DNA from: a virus
Strand: one strand, 5' to 3'
IMG/VR virus record: IMGVR_UViG_3300032291_002420
Location: 1 to 36,537 of that record
Length of the DNA stretch: 36,537 nucleotides
Below are positions 24,307 through 30,897 of the stretch, in pieces. Positions within the stretch are counted from its first letter, which is position 1, and every line of letters starts with the position of its first letter. The position numbers were made by a program, and so were the translations under genes. The notes below the pieces were generated by a model, which worked only from the letters and a program-made list of their open reading frames with translations, did not search any database and was not told the DNA's origin.

Positions 24307-24924
24307 TTAGAACTCGTCAAGCTCTTCCTTGGCGGGCGCCTTTGCGGGCGCGGCCTTCGGTGCCGGCGCGGGCGGAGGCGCGTCGTTGGTCATGTCGGCG
24401 GGCGGGGTGGTCCAGCCGGTGATGGCCCACTTCGGCGCCTTGAAGCGCAGTTCGCCCTGCGGCGTCTGCACCTTAATGGTTTCGGTGCCTTCGATCGTGA
24501 TGACCGGCATCTTTCCGGGGTTGCTGGCGTGCTGCTCGAGGAACTGGTCGTGCAGCTGGTCGATCGACCGCAGCAGCGTCTTGGAGGTGGGCGAGAACTC
24601 GCGCAGGCCGTGGTCCTTGAAGAACACGCGCACGCGCACGGCCTGCTTGTGATCGGCGGTGGGCTTGGGCGGCATCTTCTCGCCTGCCTTCGCCATCACG
24701 GCGTTGTAGGTCGGCGTGAAGGTGAGCCAGCCAATCTCGATGCCGGCGAGGTCCATGACGACCTTCGTCGGCAGGGTGATCTCGACTTCGTTCTTCTCCC
24801 AGGTGCCGTCACCTGCCGGCTCGCGGTTGACGGCGATCATGTCGCCGCTCTTGGCGTCGAACTTGACGACCGGCAGGAACTTGCCGCCGCCGCTGCTGCT
24901 TTCCATGTTGAAACCCAGACCCAT
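24307..24924 (-). CDS. SSB-like or recombination-associated protein with acidic tail
   Basis: This is a 205-residue protein. The N-terminus (GLGFNMESSSGGGKFLPVVKFDAKSGDMIAVN) is Gly/Ser-rich, and beta strands follow (VEITLPTKVVMDLAGIEIGWLTFT). The Pro/Ala-rich C-terminus (about 170-195) ends in KEELDEF, an acidic tip reminiscent of SSB. I recall similar phage proteins next to exonucleases and helicases, without an assigned function. Start: of two ATG codons at 24930 and 24924, the second is preferred because the AAGGAG site then lies 8 bases upstream. The same site would be only 2 bases before the first. It is probably a ssDNA-binding helper of the replication module. Confidence 0.6.
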   Translation of the reverse strand: MGLGFNMESSSGGGKFLPVVKFDAKSGDMIAVNREPAGDGTWEKNEVEITLPTKVVMDLAGIEIGWLTFTPTYNAVMAKAGEKMPPKPTADHKQAVRVRVFFKDHGLREFSPTSKTLLRSIDQLHDQFLEQHASNPGKMPVITIEGTETIKVQTPQGELRFKAPKWAITGWTTPPADMTNDAPPPAPAPKAAPAKAPAKEELDEF

Positions 24925-24971
24925 TGTCATTGCTCCTTCTGGTGCTGCTGAACCCCGCAGCCGGGATGTCG

Positions 24972-25445
24972 TTAGCGGGTGGCCTTCCACCACGCCATGA
25001 GGGCCGCGTCTGCGCGCCCGTCCCACTTCTTGAGTGCGAACAGGTGCGCGTATGCGGGGAAGAGCTCGGCGGCGCGCTGCCGTGCGCCGTCCTTGCCGTC
25101 GCGCGCGTTCACAGCCTTCTGCCAGGCTTGCGGCGTGACGTACTCGATCGGGATGTGCAGCGCGGCGACGATGCCCTCGACCATGCCGACGCCGCGGCCA
25201 AACTGGTACGCGAAGCTCGGCGCTTCGCCTGGGCGCGCGCCGACCTTCTCGACGACGGCCACGCCCGGCTTCCGCGCGTTGATGAGGGGCGCGAGCATCT
25301 GCGGGCTGATCTCGTTCTTCTTCTTGCCGCCGCGCAGCACCTCGACGGTGGGCATGTCGATGATCTCGAGCGTGCCGGCGGTCGGGCAGAAGAAGGCGAG
25401 CGCGCCTGTCGCACCTGGGTCGACGGCGAGGATCACGGGCCTCAT
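24972..25445 (-). CDS. RuvC-like Holliday junction resolvase
   Basis: This 157-residue enzyme cuts four-way junctions during replication and packaging. It opens with ILAVDPGATGALAFF (Asp9), has VAVVEKVGARPGE (Glu66), then YQFGRGVGMVEGIVAALHIPIEYVTPQAWQK, the typical RuvC helix and strand, and ends with WDGRADAALMAWW with Asp146. The four-base overlap (ATGA) with the preceding methyltransferase fixes the start at 25445. Phage RuvC homologues of this size lack the usual host partner motifs. Confidence 0.85.
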   Translation of the reverse strand: MRPVILAVDPGATGALAFFCPTAGTLEIIDMPTVEVLRGGKKKNEISPQMLAPLINARKPGVAVVEKVGARPGEAPSFAYQFGRGVGMVEGIVAALHIPIEYVTPQAWQKAVNARDGKDGARQRAAELFPAYAHLFALKKWDGRADAALMAWWKATR

Positions 25446-26509
25446 CGGGCGGCCTCCTTGTTGATGCGCTCTCCGATCCACCGCATGACGGGGACGGCCA
25501 TGGAGTTGCCCAGCGCCTTGTATCGCGGCCCGTCTGCGGTCTTGTCGCTGATGCGGGTGTATTCGTCGGGGAAGCCTTGGAGGCGCTCGCATTCGCGCGG
25601 CGTGAGGCGGCGCACGGCGCTGGTGGCGGCTGCAACTGCCGCGACCTGGGCGATGAACGTCTCCGTGTCGAAGTCCTGGCGCCCGCTGGCCGTGCCGCAG
25701 GCGTTCAGCGCGGCAGCCACGTCGATGGGTCCGCTGGTGTTGTTGCCACCAAAGGCCACGGCAACGACGGGATCCTGGCCGCGACTTTCCCCGGTGCGAT
25801 CTACGCCCCGGCCACTTGCCGTAAGGCTTGGTGCAGTTGGGTGGGCAGTTCCTTCCCGCGCTTCTCGGCGCGGCGGAGAATGCCTGCGCATGCCCTCGCG
25901 CTCAAAAAGAACCTCGGCGGGATGGATGTCGTCTCGAGCACTTGCGACAACGAACACACGACGGCGTCGTTGGGCCACTCCGAAATATTGAGCGTCGAGA
26001 ACCCGCCAGGCGCAGCGTCTTTCGGGTCCAACAACCAGACCCGCGCTGGTCCATCTCCCTCTTGGCGGAAGGAGGGGTTCGTCGCTTCCAGCCAATGCCC
26101 CGAGAAAGCAGCCGAAGGCGTTGTCTTTGACGTTGAGCACGCCTGGGACGTTCTCCCAGAGGACGATGCCGGGCTTGGCTCCCCTAGCACGTCGAAGATG
26201 GTCAATTGCATCAGCCAGCCTCACGAACTCAAGGGAAAGGTTGCCACGATCGTCGGCCAGTGAAAGCCGCTTGCCCGCGACGGAGAACGCCTGACACGGC
26301 GTGCCGCCGACGAGGACGTCGGCGTCTGCGATCCACTCCTCATCTCGCAGCTTGGTGAAGTCGCCGTGCAGCGGCACGGACGGGTAGTGGTGCGCAAGGA
26401 CCGCGCGCGGAAACTTCTCGATCTCGCTGAATGCGAGCGGGGTCCAGCCCATGTGGTGCCACGCCACGGTGGCCGCTTCGATCCCGCTGCACACGGAGAG
26501 GTAGCGCAT
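25442..26509 (-). CDS. C5-cytosine DNA methyltransferase
   Basis: This 355-residue enzyme probably protects phage DNA from host restriction. Motif I: LSVCSGIEAATVAWHH. Motif IV: VGGTPCQAFSVAGKR with catalytic Cys72. Motif VI: VLWENVPG at about 118-123. Motif VIII: QRRRRVFVVA. Motifs IX and X: RRLTPRECERLQGFPDEYT and YKALGNSMAVPVMRWIG. The target-recognition region (about 205-290) is the least conserved and overlaps the C-terminal part of the nested frame 25801-26211. The start overlaps the preceding HTH gene stop (TAATG) and the end overlaps the resolvase start. All key motifs are present, so it looks active. The recognition site cannot be deduced. Confidence 0.95.
   Translation of the reverse strand: MRYLSVCSGIEAATVAWHHMGWTPLAFSEIEKFPRAVLAHHYPSVPLHGDFTKLRDEEWIADADVLVGGTPCQAFSVAGKRLSLADDRGNLSLEFVRLADAIDHLRRARGAKPGIVLWENVPGVLNVKDNAFGCFLGALAGSDEPLLPPRGRWTSAGLVVGPERRCAWRVLDAQYFGVAQRRRRVFVVASARDDIHPAEVLFEREGMRRHSPPRREAREGTAHPTAPSLTASGRGVDRTGESRGQDPVVAVAFGGNNTSGPIDVAAALNACGTASGRQDFDTETFIAQVAAVAAATSAVRRLTPRECERLQGFPDEYTRISDKTADGPRYKALGNSMAVPVMRWIGERINKEAAR
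25801..26211 (-). CDS. Nested protein frame inside the C5-methyltransferase gene
   Basis: This 136-residue open frame lies wholly within the methyltransferase gene, offset by one base. Its product reads like a genuine protein: MQLTIFDVLGEPSPASSSG at the start, then VWLLDPKDAAPGGFSTL, SEWPNDAVVCSLSQVLE and FFLSARACAGILRRAEKRGKELP. I recognise that last stretch from phage proteins found as separate genes near methyltransferases (memory, not a search). A GAGG lies 7 bases before its ATG. It covers methyltransferase residues 100-236, including ENVPG and the QRRRRVF motif, so both frames are constrained. The nested frame is therefore a credible overprinted gene, although expression is unproven. 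The function of its homologues is unknown to me. Confidence 0.6.
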   Translation of the reverse strand: MQLTIFDVLGEPSPASSSGRTSQACSTSKTTPSAAFSGHWLEATNPSFRQEGDGPARVWLLDPKDAAPGGFSTLNISEWPNDAVVCSLSQVLETTSIPPRFFLSARACAGILRRAEKRGKELPTQLHQALRQVAGA

Positions 26510-26730
26510 TACTTCGCCGCCCCCTTCACCACCTTCAGCCGCAGGCCCAGCACGTTGCAGTAGCGCAGCGCGGCCTTCAGCCCGATGTCGCTACCGCGTG
26601 ATGCGGCGTACCAGTAGGCGGAATGCGAGAGGCCCGCGCGCTTGCACAAGTCGCGCTGCGTCAGGCCTAGCGCCTGGCGCTGGTCCTCTAGGGCGGCGAA
26701 GAAGTCCCCCGGTTCGTCCACTTTGGCCAT
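26509..26730 (-). CDS. Small HTH transcriptional regulator (Cro/XRE type)
   Basis: This 73-residue DNA-binding protein has ALGLTQRDLCKRAGLSHSAYWYAASRG, a clear XRE-type helix-turn-helix with the GLTQ opening and the recognition helix following the GLS turn. The C-terminus (IGLKAALRYCNVLGLRLKVVK) probably makes the dimer. The ATG at 26730 has a Gly/Arg-rich purine site upstream (GAGGGA). The palindrome TTGCG-N7-CGCAA sits about 30-50 bases upstream over its putative promoter, and the same site recurs at 31.87 kb, so this gene is the best candidate for the early repressor or Cro-type switch. It is placed inside the DNA-metabolism genes, an unusual spot for one. Confidence 0.75.
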   Translation of the reverse strand: MAKVDEPGDFFAALEDQRQALGLTQRDLCKRAGLSHSAYWYAASRGSDIGLKAALRYCNVLGLRLKVVKGAAK

Positions 26731-26758
26731 GTCGGTCCCTCTTTCGCAATTCATAAGC

Positions 26759-26781
26759 GCCTTGCGTTTTAGGCGCAAGGC
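26759..26781. promoter_or_regulatory. Operator-like palindrome upstream of HTH gene
   Basis: Arms GCCTTGCG (26759-26766) and CGCAAGGC (26774-26781) are exact complements around a 7-base spacer. The inner 17-bp core TTGCGTTTTAGGCGCAA matches that at 31867-31883 (TTGCGTCCTAGACGCAA) at 14 of 17 positions. On the minus strand a weak promoter reading is TTGCGC, 17 bases, then TATGAA, so the palindrome would cover its -35 box and spacer. The promoter is tentative, the palindrome is directly visible. Confidence 0.65.
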
Positions 26782-26797
26782 ACTTCTGAACAACAAG

Positions 26798-27607
26798 CTA
26801 CTCGGCGGTGAAGGGCTCCACCTGCGCCCAGGTGGGCACACCGATCTCCACCAGCATGTCGGAGTAGAAGGCGGGCGCGTCCTGCGCCTGCTTGAGGGCC
26901 ACATGGTAGGCGGCAGCGGCACGCTCCATGAGGAGGCGCCCAGACTGCAGGCTGCGCGCGTCGAGGGAGTAGACGCCGACCGCGTGCGGCGCATCACTCT
27001 CGACGGCGATGAAGATGAAGCGGTCGAGCTCCCAGCCGACGACCTCGCGGAAGCCCGCGGCGTAGTGCGCGGCCTGCAGGTGATACTGGAAGTTCGCAAT
27101 TTGACGTGCGAAGCCTTCCGGCGATGCGTCGCTGCAGGTCTTCACGTCGAGGATCGCGCTGCCGGTCATGTAGTCGCAGCGCGCCTTGCACGGCACGCCG
27201 TGCTGGTCCCAGAAGAGGGACACTTCGGCGTGGCCGTTCGTCAGGCCTTGCGCGACCAGGGGATGGCGACGCGCGGACGCGGCGATCGCGCGCGCCTTTT
27301 CGTAGGCGGCCTCGTCGACGATCGTCTTGCCCGCGTGGTCCTGCTCAAACTCCTCTGCGGCCTTCTTGCCGATCGTCGTGCGCCGATCAAACTTCGGCAT
27401 GACGGCGAACTCGGCGTCGAACTTCTCCGGCTCGAGGATCAGCGCGTGGGTGAGCGTGCCCAGGCGCATTGCGGGCGTCGGCTCGCGTGGCGCGGTCTTC
27501 GCGGCGATGTAGTGGGCGGGCGAGCGCAGCAGCAGCTTCGCCCCGGATGCGCTCAGTGCTTCGACTGCGTGGTAGTCACTCGCGGGCATTCCGACGTGAC
27601 TGGGCAT
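26798..27607 (-). CDS. RecE/lambda-type PD-(D/E)XK exonuclease
   Basis: This 269-residue nuclease belongs to the exonuclease VIII-like fold (DUF3799 type). The catalytic pieces appear in order: MRLGTLTHALILEP with His54, AEVSLFWDQHG with Glu128, KARCDYMTGSAILDVKT with Asp145, Asp154 and Lys156, and RQIANFQYHLQAAHYA with the conserved Gln and Tyr. It would resect ends to feed recombination, together with the SSB-like protein downstream. No recT-like annealing gene is clear. The ATG at 27607 has a strong AAAGGAGG site. It overlaps the small membrane-protein gene 27576-27704. Confidence 0.85.
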   Translation of the reverse strand: MPSHVGMPASDYHAVEALSASGAKLLLRSPAHYIAAKTAPREPTPAMRLGTLTHALILEPEKFDAEFAVMPKFDRRTTIGKKAAEEFEQDHAGKTIVDEAAYEKARAIAASARRHPLVAQGLTNGHAEVSLFWDQHGVPCKARCDYMTGSAILDVKTCSDASPEGFARQIANFQYHLQAAHYAAGFREVVGWELDRFIFIAVESDAPHAVGVYSLDARSLQSGRLLMERAAAAYHVALKQAQDAPAFYSDMLVEIGVPTWAQVEPFTAE

Positions 27608-27704
27608 CTTCTTCCTCCTTTGCCATGGCCATGATCGCCATCAGAAGCACGCCGAGATTGGCGCCGACGACCAGGCCCACGATGAACCAGACTGTGGTGC
27701 TCAC
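27576..27704 (-). CDS. Small membrane protein (DUF3789-like)
   Basis: This 42-residue peptide is too short for automatic gene callers. The GTG start at 27704 is embedded in the upstream TGA (GTGA). It has one membrane segment (VWFIVGLVVGANLGVLLMAI), then MAMAKEEEDAQS. The G-x-x-x-G and following K-E-E resemble the short DUF3789 phage proteins. Its end overlaps the exonuclease gene start by 32 bases. The role is not known. Confidence 0.55.
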   Translation of the reverse strand: MSTTVWFIVGLVVGANLGVLLMAIMAMAKEEEDAQSRRNARE

Positions 27705-27886
27705 TGCCGCGGCTTGAGCATGTGCTCGATGTTGGCGCGCCGGATGAGGATCCGGCGGCCTATCCGCAGCGCATCGCAGCTGATCTCAGTCCTCGGCGGC
27801 GGCGCGCGTGACGGTCGGCGGCTCGCTAATCGTAAGGCGCGCGCGTAGGCCGCGCGGCTTTGTCTCCGCGGACTTTTCCTCCACAA
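27701..27886 (-). CDS. Excisionase-like C-terminal wing with unclear N-terminus
   Basis: The last 25 codons of this frame (ALRIGRRILIRRANIEHML) match the wing of excisionase-type (MerR-like) proteins. Upstream, the in-frame sequence is Arg/Pro/Ser-rich and does not form the expected HTH, and it overlaps the previous gene for about 100 bases. The longest start is a TTG at 27886. Either this is a broken excisionase whose N-terminus was lost or out-framed, or translation starts late by coupling. The GTGA overlap with the following small membrane gene suggests that the 3' end is translated. Confidence 0.35.
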   Translation of the reverse strand: MWRKSPRRQSRAAYARALRLASRRPSRAPPPRTEISCDALRIGRRILIRRANIEHMLKPRQ

Positions 27887-28022
27887 GCGGCTTGTATTCG
27901 CCGCACCAGTAGGAGCGCGCCACGCGGTGCGGCTGCGGGTAGCGTTGGCAGGTGAGGGATCCGCCCTCCTGGCCGGCGGTGTAGCGGCAGTCCGCGCAGG
28001 TGCGGCGCTGTTCAGTGGTCAA
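27786..28022 (-). CDS. Small zinc-binding-like protein
   Basis: This 78-residue protein has Cys spaced as TCADCRYT, then TCQRYPQ and WCGEYKP, giving four Cys that can hold one zinc ion. The TTG start at 28022 is in a four-base overlap with the preceding stop (TTGA). The C-terminus is low-complexity. It may be an early regulatory or host-interaction protein, and no family is assigned. Confidence 0.6.
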   Translation of the reverse strand: MTTEQRRTCADCRYTAGQEGGSLTCQRYPQPHRVARSYWCGEYKPLVEEKSAETKPRGLRARLTISEPPTVTRAAAED

Positions 28023-28216
28023 GTCTGCGTTCCCTTTTGTAGAGCGTGTCGGGTTAGGTCTAAATCGGCCTTCAACTGCGACGCCTTTTCAATCCACGGG
28101 ATGATGTCGCGGTGCGCCTTGGATAGATCCGATGCCAGTCGGGCATTCTCCTGGCGCAGCCTCTCAACTTCCTCGAGGAGATCAATCCTCAACATCTTCG
28201 TCTTCGCTCTCGTCAC
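28019..28216 (-). CDS. Small coiled-coil protein
   Basis: This 65-residue protein is dominated by a heptad-type helix (LRIDLLEEVERLRQENARLA, then DLSKAHRDIIPWIEKAS and QLKADLDLT). It begins at a GTG at 28216, overlapping the preceding gene by 35 bases. An internal ATG at 28195 would give a shorter form. Probably an early small regulator or anti-host protein, function unknown. Confidence 0.55.
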   Translation of the reverse strand: MTRAKTKMLRIDLLEEVERLRQENARLASDLSKAHRDIIPWIEKASQLKADLDLTRHALQKGTQT

Positions 28217-28415
28217 ATGAGAAGATCATCGCCGTCCCCCAGGCCAAGAGCCCGGCCAGCACGTCGGGATCGCTGGCGTCCATGGGGTACATAGCTCGAT
28301 GTCCGTCGCGGGTACGGACCAGCAGAACGGCATGGGCCGCGTCGACGTCACTTGCCTGCTCGGCCAAGGCGACCAGCGGAGACTGGGCCATGGGTGTCTT
28401 GCCGGTTTTGCGCAC
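28182..28415 (-). CDS. Small acidic hypothetical protein
   Basis: This 77-residue protein has VVALAEQASD-like helix sequence, VLLVRTRDGHRAMYPMDASDP and an acidic tail (DESEDEDVED). The GTG at 28415 follows the previous stop by four bases, with AAAGGG upstream. An ATG at 28391 is an alternative. No family is recognised. Confidence 0.5.
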   Translation of the reverse strand: MRKTGKTPMAQSPLVALAEQASDVDAAHAVLLVRTRDGHRAMYPMDASDPDVLAGLLAWGTAMIFSCDESEDEDVED

Positions 28416-28418
28416 GAT

Positions 28419-29402
28419 CTAGCCCTTTCTTGCCTGGACTCTAATCCTGGGCTTGCCGGCCAGGGCCTCTCCTCGGAACCAAGCCACGCCGTCCAGAACT
28501 TCGCACGCCTCTGGCTGCAGCAGGTGCCCCCTGCGGACGGTTAGGACCACCCACCCCTGCGTCCAGGCAGTAGGCTTGCCACGCAGGTAAATAAAACACG
28601 GCCAGCGGGGATCTGCGAGCATGCCCGTCTCAACGCCGTAGATGCGGCCCTTGAGGTTTTCGCGACCTGTGATGCGTAGCTTGTGCGTGTCCCCTGTCAC
28701 GATCGACGAGGCGCCCTTCATTGCGTTGTTGTAGGCGGCGTGCTCCCCATTGTGCCAGCGGTGGAGGGCGTAGAAGGCCCCGAAATCAAACCGCCAGGCC
28801 ATACGCCAGTCGGGGAACTTGTCGGCAAGAAGCATGCCCTCGGCGCCCTCAAACGCCGCAGCGTGGCGGGCGAGGTAGTTGTCGTGCCTCTCGTCGTGAT
28901 TACCGATTGCCCAGAACTTTTTCGCCTTGGGCGCTAGTGCGGCGAGCTCCGCAAAATGCAGCAGGCCGGCGTCGATTGTTTCCTTCACTTTGACGTGCGG
29001 CTGCCATCCGACTGGGTCGTGGCGACTGATTTCTCCGAAATCCAGCGCGTCGCCCGTGCAGAGGAGAAAGTCGGGTTGGATGTGCGGCAGCGCCCGCAGG
29101 AGGGCCTCATGCGCGACGCTGCGCTCTTGGGTGGGGCTGCTCCAGTGCGGGTCGCCGAACGCTATGAAGGTACCGTTCTCGACGGGCCATTGGACCTCTT
29201 GCAGGTCTTCCGCTTCGCTGCTGTTAGGGATCGCCTGGGTCGTCAGGTCTGGCAGGTCGAGGATCTGTAACGCTCGGTTGAACTGGTTGCGGAGGGTGGT
29301 TTCTGCCATCCCCCGCTTGCGGGCTGCACCAGCCTTCCCATGCGCGAGCACGTCCGCATAGATCGACCTCAGTTCGTCGTCCGTCAGGGCTCGACTTGCC
29401 AT
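28419..29402 (-). CDS. Calcineurin-like metallophosphoesterase with N-terminal HTH
   Basis: This is a 327-residue protein. Residues 1-50 form a DNA-binding-type helix set (LTDDELRSIYADVLAHGKAGAARKRGMAETTLRNQ). From about 75 the phosphoesterase starts: GTFIAFGDPHWSSP with Asp84 and His86, TGDALDFGEI (GD-x-x-D), WAIGNHDERHD (GNHD) and SSIVTGDTHK, all four metal-binding motifs. It would hydrolyse a phosphodiester, possibly a nucleotide signal or DNA end. The ATG at 29402 with AAGGA about 8 bases upstream is chosen over the in-frame Met at 29444, which would cross the 29444-29457 palindrome. A free-standing promoter may lie in the gap upstream. Confidence 0.85.
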   Translation of the reverse strand: MASRALTDDELRSIYADVLAHGKAGAARKRGMAETTLRNQFNRALQILDLPDLTTQAIPNSSEAEDLQEVQWPVENGTFIAFGDPHWSSPTQERSVAHEALLRALPHIQPDFLLCTGDALDFGEISRHDPVGWQPHVKVKETIDAGLLHFAELAALAPKAKKFWAIGNHDERHDNYLARHAAAFEGAEGMLLADKFPDWRMAWRFDFGAFYALHRWHNGEHAAYNNAMKGASSIVTGDTHKLRITGRENLKGRIYGVETGMLADPRWPCFIYLRGKPTAWTQGWVVLTVRRGHLLQPEACEVLDGVAWFRGEALAGKPRIRVQARKG

Positions 29403-29443
29403 GGCGTTCGTCCTTGCTGATTGGTCTACGCTTAACACGGTCA

Positions 29444-29457
29444 ACGATAAATATCGT
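29444..29457. promoter_or_regulatory. 14-bp palindrome in the promoter gap before the metallophosphoesterase
   Basis: The sequence ACGATA-AA-TATCGT is a perfect inverted repeat with a 2-base spacer, in the 89-base gap between genes and in an AT-rich patch unlike its surroundings. On the minus strand TTGACC lies just downstream as a possible -35 box. The site suggests a regulated internal promoter. It differs from the TTGCG-N7-CGCAA operator, so a second regulator would be involved (the nearby winged-helix or HTH gene is a candidate). Confidence 0.5.
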
Positions 29458-29491
29458 GAAAAATTAGTGACTAGGGCGCCGCTCCACGATG

Positions 29492-29680
29492 TCAGTCATC
29501 CCTTCGCTCCCTCATCGCGCGCATCGCGCGGCGTGTCTCCGCGTCGAGCTCCCGCAAGTAGACGTCCGCGATGGCCACCTGCGTGATCTCCACCGCCTGG
29601 CCCGGCAGGACGCGGAGCCCGTAATCCGCAGCGAGTGCCGCGAGACGTACGGGATCCGTCTCCATGATGCGCACCCTCAT
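29492..29680 (-). CDS. Small hypothetical protein
   Basis: This is a 62-residue protein (MRVRIMETDPVRLAALAADYGLR, then VLPGQAVEITQVAIADVYLRELDAETRR). It starts in an ATGA overlap with the preceding gene and ends 90 bases before the metallophosphoesterase gene. It looks like a small helix-rich protein with no known family. The later ATG at 29665 is possible. Confidence 0.55.
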   Translation of the reverse strand: MRVRIMETDPVRLAALAADYGLRVLPGQAVEITQVAIADVYLRELDAETRRAMRAMRERRDD

Positions 29681-29994
29681 GCAGCGGGCAGCAGGCCGGC
29701 GGCGCGGAGGAGTCGCACGCCGTCCGTCGTGACGTAGAGCTCGACCTGGCGCCGGTCCATCGTGCTGATCTTCCGCCGCACCAGCTTGAGATCCACCAGC
29801 TTGTCCGATGCTCGGGTGATGACCGGCTTCGACAGGTCCAGCGTCGCGGCGATGTGCTTCACGCTGTTGCCGGGGTGCGCGGCGATCAGCAGCAGGATCG
29901 CCATTTGGCGGCAGGTCATGTTCTCGGGCAGCAGCTGCGCGCCCGCCACGAAGGGCCGCGCGGACATTGGGATCTCGAGGAGATCGTTCGACAT
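29677..29994 (-). CDS. MarR-like winged-helix regulator
   Basis: This is a 105-residue protein. Residues about 25-95 fit a winged helix: MTCRQMAILLLIAAHPGNS, then VKHIAATLDLSKPVITRASDKLVDLKL as the recognition helix with the wing VRRKISTMDRRQVELYVTTDG. The DRRQ wing is typical of MarR. The ATG at 29994 overlaps the preceding stop (TGATG). It is a likely transcriptional regulator and could act at the palindrome at 29444. The Cys-free, short form lacks a sensing domain. Confidence 0.75.
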   Translation of the reverse strand: MSNDLLEIPMSARPFVAGAQLLPENMTCRQMAILLLIAAHPGNSVKHIAATLDLSKPVITRASDKLVDLKLVRRKISTMDRRQVELYVTTDGVRLLRAAGLLPAA

Positions 29995-30416
29995 CACGCG
30001 GCCCTCCCTGGGACATTGACACGCACGACGGGACACCCCCAGTGCGGCAGCTTCACCACCATCCACCCGCCTTCGATCGACCAAGGCACGTCCTGCGCAG
30101 GCTTCTTTTCGGAGAGGTGTACGTCGTCCAGGGGGACAGTGATGGTGCAGCATCCGTCTTTCCACGCGACGGCGCGGGCTTCGTGGCGCATGGCGCTGTC
30201 GGGCGCCTTTGTCACTCTGACCTTGCCGGCCATCCGGTCCCGTTCGACGTAGACCCGAGATGGCTGGCCCTTGATCTTCTCAAGCCCCAGCCGCGCGCAG
30301 GCGGCCTTGCTGAGAGACAGGGCCATTGCGGGTGTCGCTCTCCCGCCGGGGATGCGCCAGGCGACGGTGACGCTTTCCGTCCGTCCCAGCTGCGTGTTTA
30401 TTCGTTCCCAGGTCAC
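29994..30416 (-). CDS. Hypothetical protein
   Basis: This 140-residue protein has no recognised family: INTQLGRTESVTVAWRIPGGRATP, a helix (ALSLSKAACARLGLEKIKG), a beta pair with VYVERDRMAGKVRVTK, and CCTITVPLDD near the C-terminus. The ATG at 30416 overlaps the stop of the HTH gene by four bases. The mixed alpha/beta sequence suggests a globular domain. Two GGGACA hexamers occur in its last codons, but these look like chance matches in GC-rich DNA. Confidence 0.6.
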   Translation of the reverse strand: MTWERINTQLGRTESVTVAWRIPGGRATPAMALSLSKAACARLGLEKIKGQPSRVYVERDRMAGKVRVTKAPDSAMRHEARAVAWKDGCCTITVPLDDVHLSEKKPAQDVPWSIEGGWMVVKLPHWGCPVVRVNVPGRAA

Positions 30417-30658
30417 TGCTTGCTTTCCTCCTTTGCTCGCGCAGCCGTGATTGACTTTGCGCGGTAACGAACGACACGCACCAAATTAAGCGCGTTGAGG
30501 ATGGACTCGCCCGGCTCGCGCCGCGCGTTCAGCACGTCGCAGACGTAAGCGGGGGACAGGCCGTGCTTCTCCGCGAAGGCGCGCTGACTGCCGGCGGCCT
30601 TGCACGCCGCGGCCAGGCGCCTGCAGACCTCGATGCTGTCTAGGTAGAGGTCGGCCAT
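30413..30658 (-). CDS. Small HTH DNA-binding protein
   Basis: This 81-residue protein has AAGSQRAFAEKHGLSPAYVCDVLNARREPGESILNALNLV, a helix-turn-helix of the Cro/XRE type (QRAFAEKHGLS turn, then recognition helix). The basic C-terminus (RYRAKSITAARAKEESKQ) would help bind DNA. The ATG at 30658 overlaps the preceding stop by one base (TAATG). It is a second candidate regulator of early genes, alongside the one at 26509. Confidence 0.7.
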   Translation of the reverse strand: MADLYLDSIEVCRRLAAACKAAGSQRAFAEKHGLSPAYVCDVLNARREPGESILNALNLVRVVRYRAKSITAARAKEESKQ

Positions 30659-30897
30659 TAGCCCAGCACCGCGAGGACCAGCGTCCCGGCGATCAGCGTC
30701 CCGAAGAACGAGGCCAGCATGATCCCGCCGAAGGCCAGCAGCAGCTGGCCGAAGTCGGTGCGGAAGAAACCCTTCGACATCTTGTTCACTTCCTCTTGCC
30801 TGCGCAGCGGCTGTTGGTTGCAGGGTTCGCTGCAGTCCCCATGGCCGGCGCACAGGCACCGGCTCCGTTCCCCCGTCGGGCGCGCGTGGGGGATCAT
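30658..30897 (-). CDS. Cys-rich N-terminus joined to a membrane segment
   Basis: This 79-residue protein opens with a short cysteine cluster (CLCAGHGDCSEPC), then after a linker has QLLLAFGGIMLASFFGTLIAGTLVLAV, one or two membrane segments. The ATG at 30897 overlaps the preceding stop by four bases (ATGA). A second start at 30780 (MSKGFFRT) with a weak purine site would give a 40-residue membrane peptide alone, so two products are possible. No family was recognised. The Cys pattern may bind metal. Confidence 0.5.
   Translation of the reverse strand: MIPHARPTGERSRCLCAGHGDCSEPCNQQPLRRQEEVNKMSKGFFRTDFGQLLLAFGGIMLASFFGTLIAGTLVLAVLG

Noticed and set aside
29994-30165. Extra GGGACA hexamers (30010, 30030 and about 30134) as part of an array
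   Set aside because: They are widely spaced within a GC-rich coding region, with no regular interval or inverted repeats.
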